Positions 1 through 8,989 of a stretch of 64,000 nucleotides of DNA are shown here, piece by piece (the first letter of the stretch is position 1; each line of letters opens with the position of its first letter). A model generated the notes under the pieces. It saw only the letters and a program-made list of their open reading frames with translations, searched no databases and was not told the origin of the DNA. Source of the DNA: an uncultured Opitutaceae bacterium (GTDB taxonomy: Bacteria > Verrucomicrobiota > Verrucomicrobiia > Opitutales > Opitutaceae). The stretch is from assembly GCA_937902925.1 (NCBI GenBank), contig CALFNN010000105.1, positions 124,001 through 188,000 on the forward strand, in the 5' to 3' direction. The position numbers were made by a program, and so were the translations under genes.

Positions 1-1
1 G

Positions 2-673
2 GGTGGTGCTGCCGCCATGGGCGCCGGTGCCGGCACCGTCCCGGGCGCGGCCAACAGCGGGGCGATGTTCGACGACAGCGAGTCGATTGGAATGCGCCAG
101 GCGCGACTCCAAGCCCAGGCCGACACCGGGGTCGGGGCCGAAGTGAAGGCGAATCCGCGCCCGGCCGCCGTCAAGACGGACTTCATGCCGGGCACCTCCG
201 CGAGCGCCGCGCTCGACGCGACGGCGACGACGGCGAAGGTCCGCTCCGCGTCGATCGAGTCGCGCGATGACGCGATCGCGCAGATGAACAGCCAGATGAA
301 GGCGAGCGACAAGGCGATGGCGGGCCTCAAGGCCGAGGCGAAGGAAAACGGCTCCGAGTCGCAGGCCGAGTTCAAGGCGGCGGCCAAGGACGCGGCGGCC
401 GCGGAAAAGCAGCTCAAGAAAAGCATGAAGGCTGCGGACAAGGCCTCGGCCGAGACTTGGGCGGATTCGCGCATGAAACTCGCCGCCGACTACGACGCCT
501 ATGCCGCGGCCGTGGCCCATGCCGAAACCGCGGCGTCGGCCCGTGCGACGCCCGCAACGCCGGCCCAGCCCAACGGCCCGGGTGAAGCGGCGACGCCGGC
601 CACGCCCGCGACGCCGTCGATCAACTCGACGACGCACGCGACAGGCGACGCCTCCGCGACGACAAACAAGTAA
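2..673 (+). CDS. Ala-rich coiled-coil protein, 5' end outside window
   Basis: The frame is already open at the window edge. The first ATG (17) has no ribosome-binding site and no upstream stop is seen, so the true start is probably outside. The visible part, about 224 residues, is dominated by Ala, Lys, Glu, Thr and Pro. Residues about 80-175 form a charged, heptad-like helical stretch with many KAxxKA-type runs. The tail is Pro/Thr/Ala-rich with ATPATPATP-like repeats. There is no enzymatic motif. Composition suggests a structural or envelope-associated protein, but I do not recognise the family. A strong intrinsic terminator follows 58 bases after the stop, so this is the last gene of its transcript. 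Confidence 0.6.
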   Translation, partial: GGAAAMGAGAGTVPGAANSGAMFDDSESIGMRQARLQAQADTGVGAEVKANPRPAAVKTDFMPGTSASAALDATATTAKVRSASIESRDDAIAQMNSQMKASDKAMAGLKAEAKENGSESQAEFKAAAKDAAAAEKQLKKSMKAADKASAETWADSRMKLAADYDAYAAAVAHAETAASARATPATPAQPNGPGEAATPATPATPSINSTTHATGDASATTNK

Positions 674-730
674 CAACGGGTCGCCGACCCGCATCCACGG
701 CGATTTTCTCCCCGACGGATGACAGTGCAA

Positions 731-758
731 CCCCGGGCCCGGCGGCCCGGGGTTTTTT
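731..758 (+). terminator. Rho-independent terminator
   Basis: A perfect 9-bp GC stem (731-739 pairs with 744-752) with a 4-base loop is followed by six T residues (753-758). It sits after the Ala-rich gene and before the secreted nuclease/phosphatase-like gene, whose real start must therefore lie downstream of it. Confidence 0.88.
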
Positions 759-821
759 GTGGGCGGAGACGCCGGACGGTTTCCCCTTTTCTCGGACGGC
801 CGGGGAGCCAAGGCTGACCGC

Positions 822-2312
822 GTGCGAATCCTGCTTGCCCTTGTCCTCGCGCTGGCCGCCAGCGCCCGGGCGCGCCCGTTCATGGTGGTCGCCTACAACG
901 TCGAGAACCTCGTCGATGCCGATGGCGTCACGCAGTTCGAGGACTACCAGCCGGCGAAATACTCGCGCGCCCACTGCCTCACAAAGCTGCAAAACATCTC
1001 GAAGGTGGTCGCGCAGTTCGAGGACGGTCGCGGGCCGGACGTGATCCTGTTCGAGGAGATCGAGACCGACTTCACGCCGGCGAAGACGCCGCCCGACTAC
1101 GATGCGATCCTGAAACGCTACGCGGGGCTGACGATCGAGGAAATGCTCGGGCCGAAGTTCAACCCCGAGATCGCCGACCTGCCGGCCGAGGCGCTGCTGG
1201 TGAAGGCGTTCGTCGACCGCGGCCTCACCGGCTACCACGTGATCTCAGCGGAAAACATCAAGACGGCGGAAAGCACGCATCCGCTTGCCCAGAAATGCGT
1301 CGTCTTCACGCGCTTTCCGGTAAAACAGGTGCGGTCGCATCCGACGCTCGACGCCCGGGCAATCCTCGAGGTGCAGGTGGAGGTCGACGGGGCGCCGCTC
1401 TATTTGTTTGCCAACCATTGGAAGTCCGGGGCGGGCGATCCCGAGACGGAGAAAATCCGCGTCGCCAACGCGAAGACCCTCCGGACGCGGCTCGACGAGA
1501 TCCTCCGGGCCGATCCGAACGCCGACATTGTCCTCGGGGGCGACTTCAATTCGCAATACAACCAGAAGCAGCGTTACCCGAAGATGAAGGTCACGGGGAT
1601 CAATGATATCCTTGGCTCGCAGGGCAACGAGCTCGCGATCCGGGGCGCGGCGCGCGATCTTTACAACCTCTGGTATGAACTGCCCCCGGCCCAGCGGGGG
1701 AGCGACACTTTTAAGGAGGAGTGGGGCACGTTGATGCAGATTATCGTTTCGCGCGGGCTCTACGATTTCCGCGGGGTCCAATATGTGGACGGGTCGTTCG
1801 GCGTCGCGAAGTTTCCCGACCTGAACATGGAGCCCGATGGCACGCCGCGACGCTGGTCATTCGACGGGCCGGCGGGATCGGGTTTCTCGGATCATTTCCC
1901 GGTGTTTGCGAAATTCATCACCGTGCCCGATGGCCGCACCGACCGGTATCTCTCGCTGCGCAACGCGTCCGTCGACCGGGGCGGCCCGCCGCCGGACACG
2001 AAGATCGATTACGCCAAACTCGACCTCGAGAAGACCGCCGTCACCGCGGCGCAGGTGCCGGCCGGGGCGGGCATTCGCAGCCCGGCCTACCTCGGGAAAA
2101 TCTTCCGCGTCGAGGGCAGGGTCGGGCGTGGCTCGCGGCTGGTCGTGGACTACCTGGGCGATACCTACGACGTGTGGAGCTTCGACGAAGCGCTGCGGAC
2201 CAAGCTTCGCGCGGCAAACAAGGCGGGGGCGATGCTCCGCTTCTATGGGGAACTGAGCCAATACAAGGATCGCTGGCAGTTCATCATTCGCGACGCCTCG
2301 TGGGTGAAATAG
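822..2312 (+). CDS. Secreted endonuclease/exonuclease/phosphatase family protein
   Basis: The protein is a metal-dependent phosphodiesterase/nuclease-fold enzyme (EEP superfamily, DNase I-like). A GTG start at 822 gives a clean signal peptide (residues 1-17, ending ASARA); frames starting further upstream would begin inside the terminator. EEP motifs appear in order: YNVEN (catalytic Asn at 26), ILFEEIE, ANHWKS, GGDFNSQ (Asp241, Asn243) and SDHFPV (Asp357, His358). About 130 residues follow, with an OB-like segment (GKIFRVEGRV to the end) such as nucleic-acid-binding extensions carry. The substrate could be extracellular DNA, a phosphoester or a lipid head group; sequence alone does not decide. 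496 residues. Confidence 0.85.
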   Translation: MRILLALVLALAASARARPFMVVAYNVENLVDADGVTQFEDYQPAKYSRAHCLTKLQNISKVVAQFEDGRGPDVILFEEIETDFTPAKTPPDYDAILKRYAGLTIEEMLGPKFNPEIADLPAEALLVKAFVDRGLTGYHVISAENIKTAESTHPLAQKCVVFTRFPVKQVRSHPTLDARAILEVQVEVDGAPLYLFANHWKSGAGDPETEKIRVANAKTLRTRLDEILRADPNADIVLGGDFNSQYNQKQRYPKMKVTGINDILGSQGNELAIRGAARDLYNLWYELPPAQRGSDTFKEEWGTLMQIIVSRGLYDFRGVQYVDGSFGVAKFPDLNMEPDGTPRRWSFDGPAGSGFSDHFPVFAKFITVPDGRTDRYLSLRNASVDRGGPPPDTKIDYAKLDLEKTAVTAAQVPAGAGIRSPAYLGKIFRVEGRVGRGSRLVVDYLGDTYDVWSFDEALRTKLRAANKAGAMLRFYGELSQYKDRWQFIIRDASWVK

Positions 2313-2358
2313 GCGGGGCCGCCGCCGCGTCCGCCGCTGTTCCGCGAAAACCTTTACG

Positions 2359-2718
2359 ATGCTCAAAGTCTACACGCTCGCCAACTGCGATACCTGCCGC
2401 CGCGCGGTGAAGTGGCTGCGCGCGCGCGGAACCGCGTTCGACGAGCGGCCGATCCGCGAGACGCCGCCATCGATGACGGAGCTCCGCGCGATGCTGGCGG
2501 CGCAGGGCGGCGAATTGCGGAAGCTCTGCAACGCGTCCGGTCGCGAGTATCGCGAGCAGAAGCTCGCCGAAAAGTTGCCGACGATGACTCCGGCGGCGGC
2601 GCTCGCGCTGCTGGCGGGCAACGGCAGCCTCGTGAAGCGACCGTTTGCCATCGGCGACGGCGTGGCGCTGGTGGGTTTCGACGAGCACGCGTGGGTGGCG
2701 GCATTCGGCGCGAAATGA
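2359..2718 (+). CDS. ArsC/Spx-family thioredoxin-fold protein
   Basis: A 119-residue protein of the ArsC/Spx/YffB family. A thioredoxin-like fold opens with VYTLANCDTCRRA, giving a CxxC pair (Cys10, Cys13) instead of the single N-terminal Cys of classical arsenate reductases. The family RP motif is present in LVKRPF near residue 90. Known members are glutathione- or thioredoxin-linked arsenate reductases or RNA-polymerase-binding Spx regulators; the lack of ars genes nearby argues against a dedicated arsenic role. Its stop overlaps the next start (ATGA), so the two are translationally coupled. Confidence 0.82.
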   Translation: MLKVYTLANCDTCRRAVKWLRARGTAFDERPIRETPPSMTELRAMLAAQGGELRKLCNASGREYREQKLAEKLPTMTPAAALALLAGNGSLVKRPFAIGDGVALVGFDEHAWVAAFGAK

Positions 2719-3254
2719 AGACCGCCCGGATTCAACTCCGCCTGCGCGAGCTGCCGCAGTTGTTCAACTCGATGGATCCGTCGCCGTTTCTCGACCGCGA
2801 CCTCGACGCGGATGCCGAGGAGTTCATCGTGAGCTGGGCGCGGGAGCACCCGAAGGACCATGAACTGGAACTGACGATCCATCTGACCACGCCGCCGCCG
2901 GCCGACCGCGCGGCGGGTGTCCAGGAGGCGATTCACCATTACTTTTCGCTGCGGGCGCAGATGAAGCAGAACGAATTCCGGCAGTTGATGCGGCGGGGCC
3001 GGCTGAGCCTGATCATCGGGCTGCTGTTTCTGACCGGCTGCCTGTTTCTCGCCGGGATCGTGGCGGGCCTCGGCACGGGCACGGCATCCGACATCGTGCG
3101 GGAAGGCCTGACCATCGTCGGCTGGGTGGCGATGTGGCGGCCGCTCGAAATCTATCTTTATAGCTGGTGGCCGCTGCGCGATGAGCAAAGGCTCCTCGCC
3201 CGGCTCGCACGGATGCAGGTGCGTCTCGTCCTCCCGCCGGCCGAAAAAACATGA
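2715..3254 (+). CDS. Conserved-type membrane protein of unknown function
   Basis: A 179-residue protein starting at an ATG that overlaps the ArsC-like stop. The N-terminal half (1-95) is soluble, acidic and contains LRLRELPQLF and DLDADAEEFI. It is followed by two hydrophobic segments (about 101-121 and 130-150) and a short basic tail. I do not recognise the family. The overlaps at both ends (2715-2718 and 3251-3254) put it in the middle of a tight three-gene operon. Confidence 0.7.
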   Translation: MKTARIQLRLRELPQLFNSMDPSPFLDRDLDADAEEFIVSWAREHPKDHELELTIHLTTPPPADRAAGVQEAIHHYFSLRAQMKQNEFRQLMRRGRLSLIIGLLFLTGCLFLAGIVAGLGTGTASDIVREGLTIVGWVAMWRPLEIYLYSWWPLRDEQRLLARLARMQVRLVLPPAEKT

Positions 3255-3508
3255 GTCCTCCTCCCTTGAACCCGTTGCGCGACACCCTCCGCTGGCTGGC
3301 CGCCCACGCGCGGTTTCCGGCAAGCCGGCTCGCGCCCCGGGCCGAGACGCTGCTTTGCCTCGCGGCGCTGGCGGCGGCGGAGGAAGCCGAGGAGCAGCGG
3401 CGTTTTCTGATCCAGCGGAGCGACCCCGCCCAAACCTCCGCCCTGCGGGCCCACGGGCTCCGGCGCTCGCGGGTTCATTACAAGTGCGACAACAGCGCCA
3501 AGGTCTGA
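3251..3508 (+). CDS. Small hypothetical protein
   Basis: A possible 85-residue protein beginning at an ATG that overlaps the preceding stop (ATGA at 3251). It is rich in Ala, Leu and Arg, with no recognisable motif and no membrane segment. The case for it rests on coupling geometry and continuous frame; GC-rich DNA produces such frames by chance, so it is moderate. It would be the last gene of the operon that starts at 2359. Confidence 0.45.
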   Translation: MSPPPLNPLRDTLRWLAAHARFPASRLAPRAETLLCLAALAAAEEAEEQRRFLIQRSDPAQTSALRAHGLRRSRVHYKCDNSAKV

Positions 3509-3587
3509 GCGCGCGCGGCCGGGGAGGCGGGATGTTTGTAACTTTTCGGCCCGGCCGGGGTTTTCGGAGCACAACCCCGGATTACAC

Positions 3588-4532
3588 ATGAAATTCCTTC
3601 CCCGTCTCGTTGTCGCCGCCAGCCTGTCCGGTGCGATCACCCTCAATGCGCAGGCCCGCATCGAACGCACCATCGAAAAATCGTTCACCGTCCAGCCCGG
3701 TGGCACGCTCCACGTCGAGACGCTGGGCGGAGAGATCCGCGTGTCGGCATCCAACGATCCCGTCGTCAAGGTGACCGCCCGCGAAAAAATCCGGGCCGAC
3801 TCCGACGCCGAGGCGGACGAGGTGTTGAAGAAATTGACGCTGACGATGGAGCAGAACGGCGACGATGTGACTGCGATCGCGAAATACGAATCGATGATGC
3901 CGGGCTTCCACTGGGGCTCTTGGCCGCCGGTGAACGTGGATTTCATCGTGACCGTGCCCGCGAAATACGCGGCGGACCTCCATACCTCGGGCGGCGGCAT
4001 CACGGTCGGCGACTTGAACGGGAAGGTTCTGGCCCGGACGTCGGGCGGGAGCGTCAAGCTGGGTAAGATTGGCGCCGATGTGGACGCCCGCACCTCGGGC
4101 GGCAACGTGACGCTCGACGAGGCCGCCGGCAGCGTGCAATTGCACAGCTCGGGCGGCAACATCGCGGTCGGGCGCGCGAGCGGTCCGGCCGAACTTTCGA
4201 CCTCGGGCGGCGGGATCAAGATCGACTCGGTGGCAAACGCGATTCACGCCTCGACCAGCGGTGGGAGCGTGCGCGCCACCATCGCGGGGCCGCTGAAGGA
4301 CGATTGCGTGCTCAGCACCTCCGGCGGATCGGTCAAGGTTACGGTCGACAAGTCCGCGGCCTTCCGGCTCGACGCCTCGACGAGTGGCGGCAACGTCGAT
4401 GCCGCGGGACTGACCATCATGATCGAGAACGGAAGCCCCGGGCGGTCACGACTCGCGGGTGCTGTCAACGGCGGCGGTCCGCTCCTGAAGTTGCGGTCGA
4501 GCGGCGGCGGCATCGTGGTGAAGTCGCTTTAA
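3588..4532 (+). CDS. Secreted DUF4097-type beta-repeat protein
   Basis: A 314-residue exported protein. A signal peptide (about 1-23, ending LNAQA) is followed by a domain with PGGTLHVETLGGEI and then a series of short beta repeats, each marked by a TSGG or SSGG turn. About ten copies occur between residues 125 and 310, at a spacing of roughly 18-22. This is the DUF4097/putative adhesin layout, a right-handed beta-solenoid in known members. Function is unknown for the family; surface or periplasmic scaffolding is a guess. A shorter-repeat paralogue follows 116 bases downstream. Confidence 0.8.
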   Translation: MKFLPRLVVAASLSGAITLNAQARIERTIEKSFTVQPGGTLHVETLGGEIRVSASNDPVVKVTAREKIRADSDAEADEVLKKLTLTMEQNGDDVTAIAKYESMMPGFHWGSWPPVNVDFIVTVPAKYAADLHTSGGGITVGDLNGKVLARTSGGSVKLGKIGADVDARTSGGNVTLDEAAGSVQLHSSGGNIAVGRASGPAELSTSGGGIKIDSVANAIHASTSGGSVRATIAGPLKDDCVLSTSGGSVKVTVDKSAAFRLDASTSGGNVDAAGLTIMIENGSPGRSRLAGAVNGGGPLLKLRSSGGGIVVKSL

Positions 4533-4562
4533 GCGAGCGACGCGGCGGATGAGCCGGTCGTG

Positions 4563-4590
4563 ATGCTACGCACGGCCGCTGGCGTAGCAT
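4563..4590. repeat. Perfect 9-bp inverted repeat between paralogues
   Basis: ATGCTACGC (4563-4571) and GCGTAGCAT (4582-4590) are separated by 10 bases and lie between the two DUF4097 genes. No T run follows, so it is not a standard terminator. It may be a processing or attenuation hairpin that sets the ratio of the two proteins, or a protein-binding site. Confidence 0.6.
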
Positions 4591-4648
4591 TACCGGGGTC
4601 GGAGGACTTGCGGCGCTGCGCCGGTTGGCGGACGCTGGCGGCGAATCC

Positions 4649-5596
4649 ATGAACCTCCGCATCCTTCCAGCCGTCGCCTGCCTGGCCTTCGCGGTCGTTG
4701 CGCGGGCGGCCGAGCGCGACCTGACGCGGACGTTTGCGGTCGAGCCGGGTTGCACGTTGAAGGTCGAACTCTACCGCGGCCGCATCAGTGTCGAGGAAGG
4801 CGATGCGCCGGAGGTGCGGGTGGCGGTGCATGCGGACATCGGAGCCGATACCGACCAGGAGGCGGAACGCGCGGGGCGCGCCTTGCAGATCGACGCGGAG
4901 GCCAATGGCAACACCGTGTCGGTGCGGGTGCGGAATCCGGCTGAAACCGGATGGCACTTTGTGTGGAACGACCCCGGGCAGATCGACATCGTTTGCCGGA
5001 TTTCCGTGCCGCGCCGGTGCAACGTGACATTGCGAACCGGCCAGGGCGGGATCATGGTGGGGGATCTCGCGGGACGCGTTTCCGTCCGGACCGAGGCGGG
5101 GAACATCTTCATCCGCCGGATCGAGGGCACGGTGGATGCCGCGACGGAGTCCGGCGACGTGATACTTTCGCGCTGTCTTGGGGCCACGACGCTCCGGACC
5201 TTGCGCGGGGTGATCCGCGCCGGCACGCTCGGAGCCCGGGCAAATCTCACCAATGTCACCGGCGACATTGAGGTGATGGAGGCGCGGGCGGGAATCACGG
5301 CTTACGCCGAGGCCGGCGACGTCACGATCGGCTTTCCGCGCGACTTCACCGGCGACGCCAACATCCGCACCTCCGGCGGGAGCATCACCGCCAAGATCGA
5401 TCCGGCGGCGAACGCGGCGGTCGCGGCGTCGTCGATCTGGGGCCATGTGGAGAACAAGCTGCCGCTCGTCGTCGACCCGGGCGGTAACAATCGCAGCAGG
5501 CTCTCGGGCCGGCTCAACCGCGGGGGACCGCTGCTGACCTTTCATGCGAACGGCGGCAACGTAAACTTCACGCCCGGCGAGACGCTGTTCGAGTAA
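4649..5596 (+). CDS. Secreted DUF4097-type protein, diverged paralogue
   Basis: A 315-residue exported protein, paralogous to the one at 3588-4532 (shared PGCTLKVELYRGRI opening and TGWHFVW versus GFHWGSW segment). The ATG at 4649 is preferred because it directly precedes a signal peptide (MNLRILPAVACLAFAVVARA). The beta repeats are present, but the TSGG turns have largely become TEAG, TESG, NVTG or AEAG; only one TSGG (about residue 248) remains. The tail NRSRLSGRLNRGGPLL matches the equivalent tail of the first paralogue. Probably co-transcribed with it. Confidence 0.78.
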   Translation: MNLRILPAVACLAFAVVARAAERDLTRTFAVEPGCTLKVELYRGRISVEEGDAPEVRVAVHADIGADTDQEAERAGRALQIDAEANGNTVSVRVRNPAETGWHFVWNDPGQIDIVCRISVPRRCNVTLRTGQGGIMVGDLAGRVSVRTEAGNIFIRRIEGTVDAATESGDVILSRCLGATTLRTLRGVIRAGTLGARANLTNVTGDIEVMEARAGITAYAEAGDVTIGFPRDFTGDANIRTSGGSITAKIDPAANAAVAASSIWGHVENKLPLVVDPGGNNRSRLSGRLNRGGPLLTFHANGGNVNFTPGETLFE

Positions 5597-5612
5597 CGGC
5601 GGAGTGGCCGCC

Positions 5613-7247
5613 TCACGGGCCAGTCGCAGCCGGGCCCTTGCGGCGATAGAGCTGATAGCTCGACTCGAACTCGGACCAGGCGCGGCCGGGCAGAAATTGA
5701 ATCGCATTGAGCTCCGGCAAACCGTCCCAGCTCTTCACGAGTTGATAGTCATCCAAGACGCGCTTTTGCATGAACTCCGGACGGACGGCCTCGACGGGCC
5801 GGAGCACGACCCATGTCGGCCGCAGCGCGGCGATCAGGGCGACGTAGCTTTTCGCGCCGTGGCGCACCGCGGCGATGACCTCGGGTGAGCTCAGGCCGGG
5901 AAAATCGTAGGTTTTCAGCTGCGAGAAATAGCCGATGTAGCCAAGCGGCTCGAGAAACACCGTGTCGCCAGGGGCGGCGTGGGCGTGGAGCCATTCGCCG
6001 ATCTGCCGCCGGACGCCCGTCTCGACGACGCGTTGCTGGATCCGCATCTGCCAGGCGGTCGCGGCGAGCAGGCTTACCTGGAGGAGAAGCGCCAGGGCGC
6101 AGAGAATCCTGAGGCCGGATTTCAGCCAGACGTGACGGGCGACGACTCCGCTTGCGCAAACCTGGTCGAAGGCGAACGCGATCGCGAGCGATGCCAGGAT
6201 GGTCCAAGGCGGCACATACCACGGGAAGAGGATGATGCACCGCAGGTAGAACAGGCCCAGAAACACCGCGAGCGACAACCGACGCCCCGCCGCCGGCCAG
6301 CCGGGCACGAGCCAGCCGAAGGCCGCGACCACGCCCAAGACTTGGGAGAAAAGCGGCAGGCGTTGCGGCCAGCCGCCAAAGAACCAGTTGCTCGGGAGAA
6401 AGAAGTCGAGCAGCACCGAGTGCCCCGTGAGTGCCTGCCATGGCAGCAGAAAGAAATCGCGGAGATGAACGGGCGGCGTGTAGGCGAGCTTGGCGGTGAC
6501 GGTGTTGGGCACCGGCGTGCCGTAATACCACCAGGCCCAGGCAAACCACGGCAGATAGATGAGGCCGCCGAGCAACGCGCCGCGCACGAGCGGCGACCAC
6601 CATCGTCGCGGAGAGCTGGCGGGGTAGGAGTGAAACAGGAGCCACGGCACGACCAGCACGCCCGCGAGGATGAAGGCATCGGGTCGCGTCCACATCAGGC
6701 CGCCGAACGCCAGCGCGAGACGGCCGGCATGCGGGCCACCGGGCGCCTCGAGTTCGCTCCACAGCAGCAGCAGGAAGAAAACGAGAATCGCCGTTTCCAT
6801 GCCGTTGGTGGCGAAGTCGGCCAGCTTGGCGTCGGCGAGCAGCAGCCCGAAAAACAGCACGCGACCCGGCGGGCGCAGGCCGAGCGTGCGGCAGCGATCC
6901 CAGGCGAGCAATGCCGCGCCGGCCAGGAGCAGGGCGTTGACCAGCCGGAAAATCCACAGGGCGCCGTCCTCGTGGCCCGGGCCCGCGAGGCAGGTGCAGA
7001 GCGCCGGCACGAGCACGCCCAGCGGCGACGTGAAGGTGTGGAGGCGCTCGCCGGCATTGAAGACGAGGCCGTGACCCTCGACCAGGTTGCGACTGCTGCG
7101 GAGCGTGATGAAATAATCCTCCCACGCGTGGTGGGTGAAAGCGGCGAAGCCGAGGGGCACGGCGAGGGCCAGCGCGCCCACCAGCCACCTGGCGCGACGA
7201 TCGGGAATCACGTGGGCGAGGTTGGCGCGCGACGCGGAACCCGACAA
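5613..7247 (-). CDS. Polytopic membrane glycosyltransferase-like protein (GT-C type)
   Basis: A protein of up to 544 residues with about ten hydrophobic segments. The start drawn here is TTG; a GTG at residue 13 is an alternative. A first transmembrane helix (about 20-38) is followed by an acidic-aromatic loop HHAWEDYFITLR, the position of the catalytic Asp/Glu in GT-C transferases that use polyprenyl-linked sugars. A soluble C-terminal domain (about 420-535) contains PGDTVFLEPLGYIGYFS. The pattern resembles arabinofuranosyl/mannosyl-transferase-like membrane proteins; donor and acceptor cannot be told. It is divergent from the M32 peptidase gene, with about 107 bases between the starts. Confidence 0.65.
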   Translation of the reverse strand: MSGSASRANLAHVIPDRRARWLVGALALAVPLGFAAFTHHAWEDYFITLRSSRNLVEGHGLVFNAGERLHTFTSPLGVLVPALCTCLAGPGHEDGALWIFRLVNALLLAGAALLAWDRCRTLGLRPPGRVLFFGLLLADAKLADFATNGMETAILVFFLLLLWSELEAPGGPHAGRLALAFGGLMWTRPDAFILAGVLVVPWLLFHSYPASSPRRWWSPLVRGALLGGLIYLPWFAWAWWYYGTPVPNTVTAKLAYTPPVHLRDFFLLPWQALTGHSVLLDFFLPSNWFFGGWPQRLPLFSQVLGVVAAFGWLVPGWPAAGRRLSLAVFLGLFYLRCIILFPWYVPPWTILASLAIAFAFDQVCASGVVARHVWLKSGLRILCALALLLQVSLLAATAWQMRIQQRVVETGVRRQIGEWLHAHAAPGDTVFLEPLGYIGYFSQLKTYDFPGLSSPEVIAAVRHGAKSYVALIAALRPTWVVLRPVEAVRPEFMQKRVLDDYQLVKSWDGLPELNAIQFLPGRAWSEFESSYQLYRRKGPAATGP

Positions 7248-7354
7248 ACGATTTTTCCCGCGGGCCGGTTGGATGCGACGGCGGTGGCCGGCGGAATTCC
7301 CCGCTGGCGCGACAACGCGCTCGCCTCGCCGCGGCGGCCGTTCAGTTTTGGGGC

Positions 7355-8866
7355 ATGACCAACGATGCTGCCCTGGCCGGGCTGACCGCCCTGCTCAAAC
7401 GCGCCCACGTTCTAGCCACGGTCGGCGAACTGCTGGGCTGGGACGAACAAGTCAACCTGCCGCCGGGAGGTGCGGACCAGCGCGCGGCGCAGCAGGCCGC
7501 GTTGGCGGAGGCGCAACACGCGGCTGGGAGCGACCCGCGGCTCGGCGAATTGCTCGGAGCGCTGGAAGGCCAGCGGGAAAAACTGACGACGGATCAGCGG
7601 GCCATCGTCGCGAACGCCCGGCGCGACTACGACCGCGCGACCCGGCTGCCGGCGGATTTTGTCCAAGCGAAGGCGGCGCAGGGCAGTCGCGGCTACCACG
7701 CGTGGGCCCGCGCGAAGGCGGCGGACGATTTCGCCGGCTACGCGCCGGTGTTGGAAAAGAACCTGGAGTTCGCGAAGCGCGAGGCCGGTTACCTGGGGCG
7801 CGGCGGGGCGCCTTACGACTACATGCTGGACCGGCACGATCCCGGCCTGACCGCGGCGACCGTCGAACGGTTGTTCGACGAACTGAAGCGCGATCTCGTG
7901 CCGCTGGTTCGCGAGATCGCCGGTTCGGCCACGGCCGGGCGGGCGCGGGAGGCCGCGGCCAAGCTGAAGGGGTTTCCGGTTGCGGGGCAGCGCGAATTCC
8001 TGCGCGAGGTGACGAGCAAGATCGGCTTCGACTACACCCGCGGGCGAATCGACGTGTCGCTGCATCCCTTCTGCTCCGGCACGGGGGGCGACGTGCGAAT
8101 GACGACCCGGTTCAACGAGGACGCACCGCTCGATGCGCTGTTCAGCTCGATCCACGAGACGGGCCATGGCCTCTACGAGCAGGGCCTGCCGGTGGAACAT
8201 CTCGGCACGGCGCTGGGGATTCATGCCGGCATGGCGATGCACGAGTCGCAAAGCCGGCTTTGGGAGAACCAGGTCGCGCGGAGTCGCGGCTTCTGGCGGT
8301 TTTTCGAACCGCGGTTCCGGGGGGTGTTTCCAGCACAGACGGCGGCGATTCCTTCGGACGAACTCTATCTCGCCATCAATGCGGTCGAACCGACGCTGAT
8401 CCGGGTCGAGGCCGACGAGGTGACCTACAACCTGCACATCGTGCTGCGCTTCGAACTGGAGAAAAAATTGTTCTCGGGCGAGCTCGCCGTGCGCGACCTG
8501 CCGGCGGCGTGGCGGGCGGCGTCGCGCGATCTGCTCGGACTGGAGGCGCCGAACGATCGCGAGGGCGTGCTGCAGGATGTGCACTGGAGCGACGGGTCGT
8601 TCGGCTACTTTCCGAGCTACTGCCTCGGCAACATGCTGGGGGCGCAGCTTTGGTATCGGGCGCTCGAACTGCGGCCCGGGCTGGAGGACGATTTTGCACG
8701 CGGCGATTTTTCCTGGCTGCTCGGGTGGCTGCGCGAAAACGTCCATGCCCAAGGCCGGCGGTTCAGCGCACTGGAATTGATCCAACGCGTGACCGGCGCG
8801 GAACTTTCGCCGAGGCACCTCGTGCGTTATTTGCGGGAGCGGTATGGCACGCTCTATCGAGCGTAA
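7355..8866 (+). CDS. M32 family carboxypeptidase (Taq type)
   Basis: A 503-residue metallocarboxypeptidase, the usual length for family M32. The zinc site HETGH lies at 267-271 in SSIHETGHGLYEQGLP. The downstream MHESQSRLWEN holds the third ligand Glu region, and the substrate-site HxxR/YNLHIVLRFE segment is near 360. These enzymes remove C-terminal residues from peptides in the cytoplasm; no signal peptide is present. The stop codon overlaps the first bases of a 120-bp palindromic element that fills the gap to the tatD-like gene. Confidence 0.92.
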   Translation: MTNDAALAGLTALLKRAHVLATVGELLGWDEQVNLPPGGADQRAAQQAALAEAQHAAGSDPRLGELLGALEGQREKLTTDQRAIVANARRDYDRATRLPADFVQAKAAQGSRGYHAWARAKAADDFAGYAPVLEKNLEFAKREAGYLGRGGAPYDYMLDRHDPGLTAATVERLFDELKRDLVPLVREIAGSATAGRAREAAAKLKGFPVAGQREFLREVTSKIGFDYTRGRIDVSLHPFCSGTGGDVRMTTRFNEDAPLDALFSSIHETGHGLYEQGLPVEHLGTALGIHAGMAMHESQSRLWENQVARSRGFWRFFEPRFRGVFPAQTAAIPSDELYLAINAVEPTLIRVEADEVTYNLHIVLRFELEKKLFSGELAVRDLPAAWRAASRDLLGLEAPNDREGVLQDVHWSDGSFGYFPSYCLGNMLGAQLWYRALELRPGLEDDFARGDFSWLLGWLRENVHAQGRRFSALELIQRVTGAELSPRHLVRYLRERYGTLYRA

Positions 8867-8984
8867 GCTCCAGGCCCCGACATCCAAGCTCCAGAGAAAC
8901 TCCCAATCCCGAAAAACCAAAGTTCGATTTGGAGTTTGAAAATTGAAGTTTCTCTGGATGTTGGAGCTTGGCGTTTGGAGCTTT
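8865..8984. repeat. 120-bp imperfect palindromic intergenic element
   Basis: This element fills the gap between the M32 peptidase stop and the TatD-family start. Nested inverted pairs are: AAGCTCCA (8865-8872) with TGGAGCTT (8976-8983); CCAAGCTCCA (8884-8893) with TGGAGCTTGG (8962-8971); CCAGAGAAAC (8891-8900) with GTTTCTCTGG (8948-8957); AAACTCC (8897-8903) with GGAGTTT (8931-8937). CCAAA/TTTGG sits at the centre (8918-8933). The element is clearly less GC-rich than its surroundings. It looks like a mobile or REP-like palindrome, and as RNA it would make one long hairpin. Confidence 0.75.
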
Positions 8985-8989
8985 GATTC

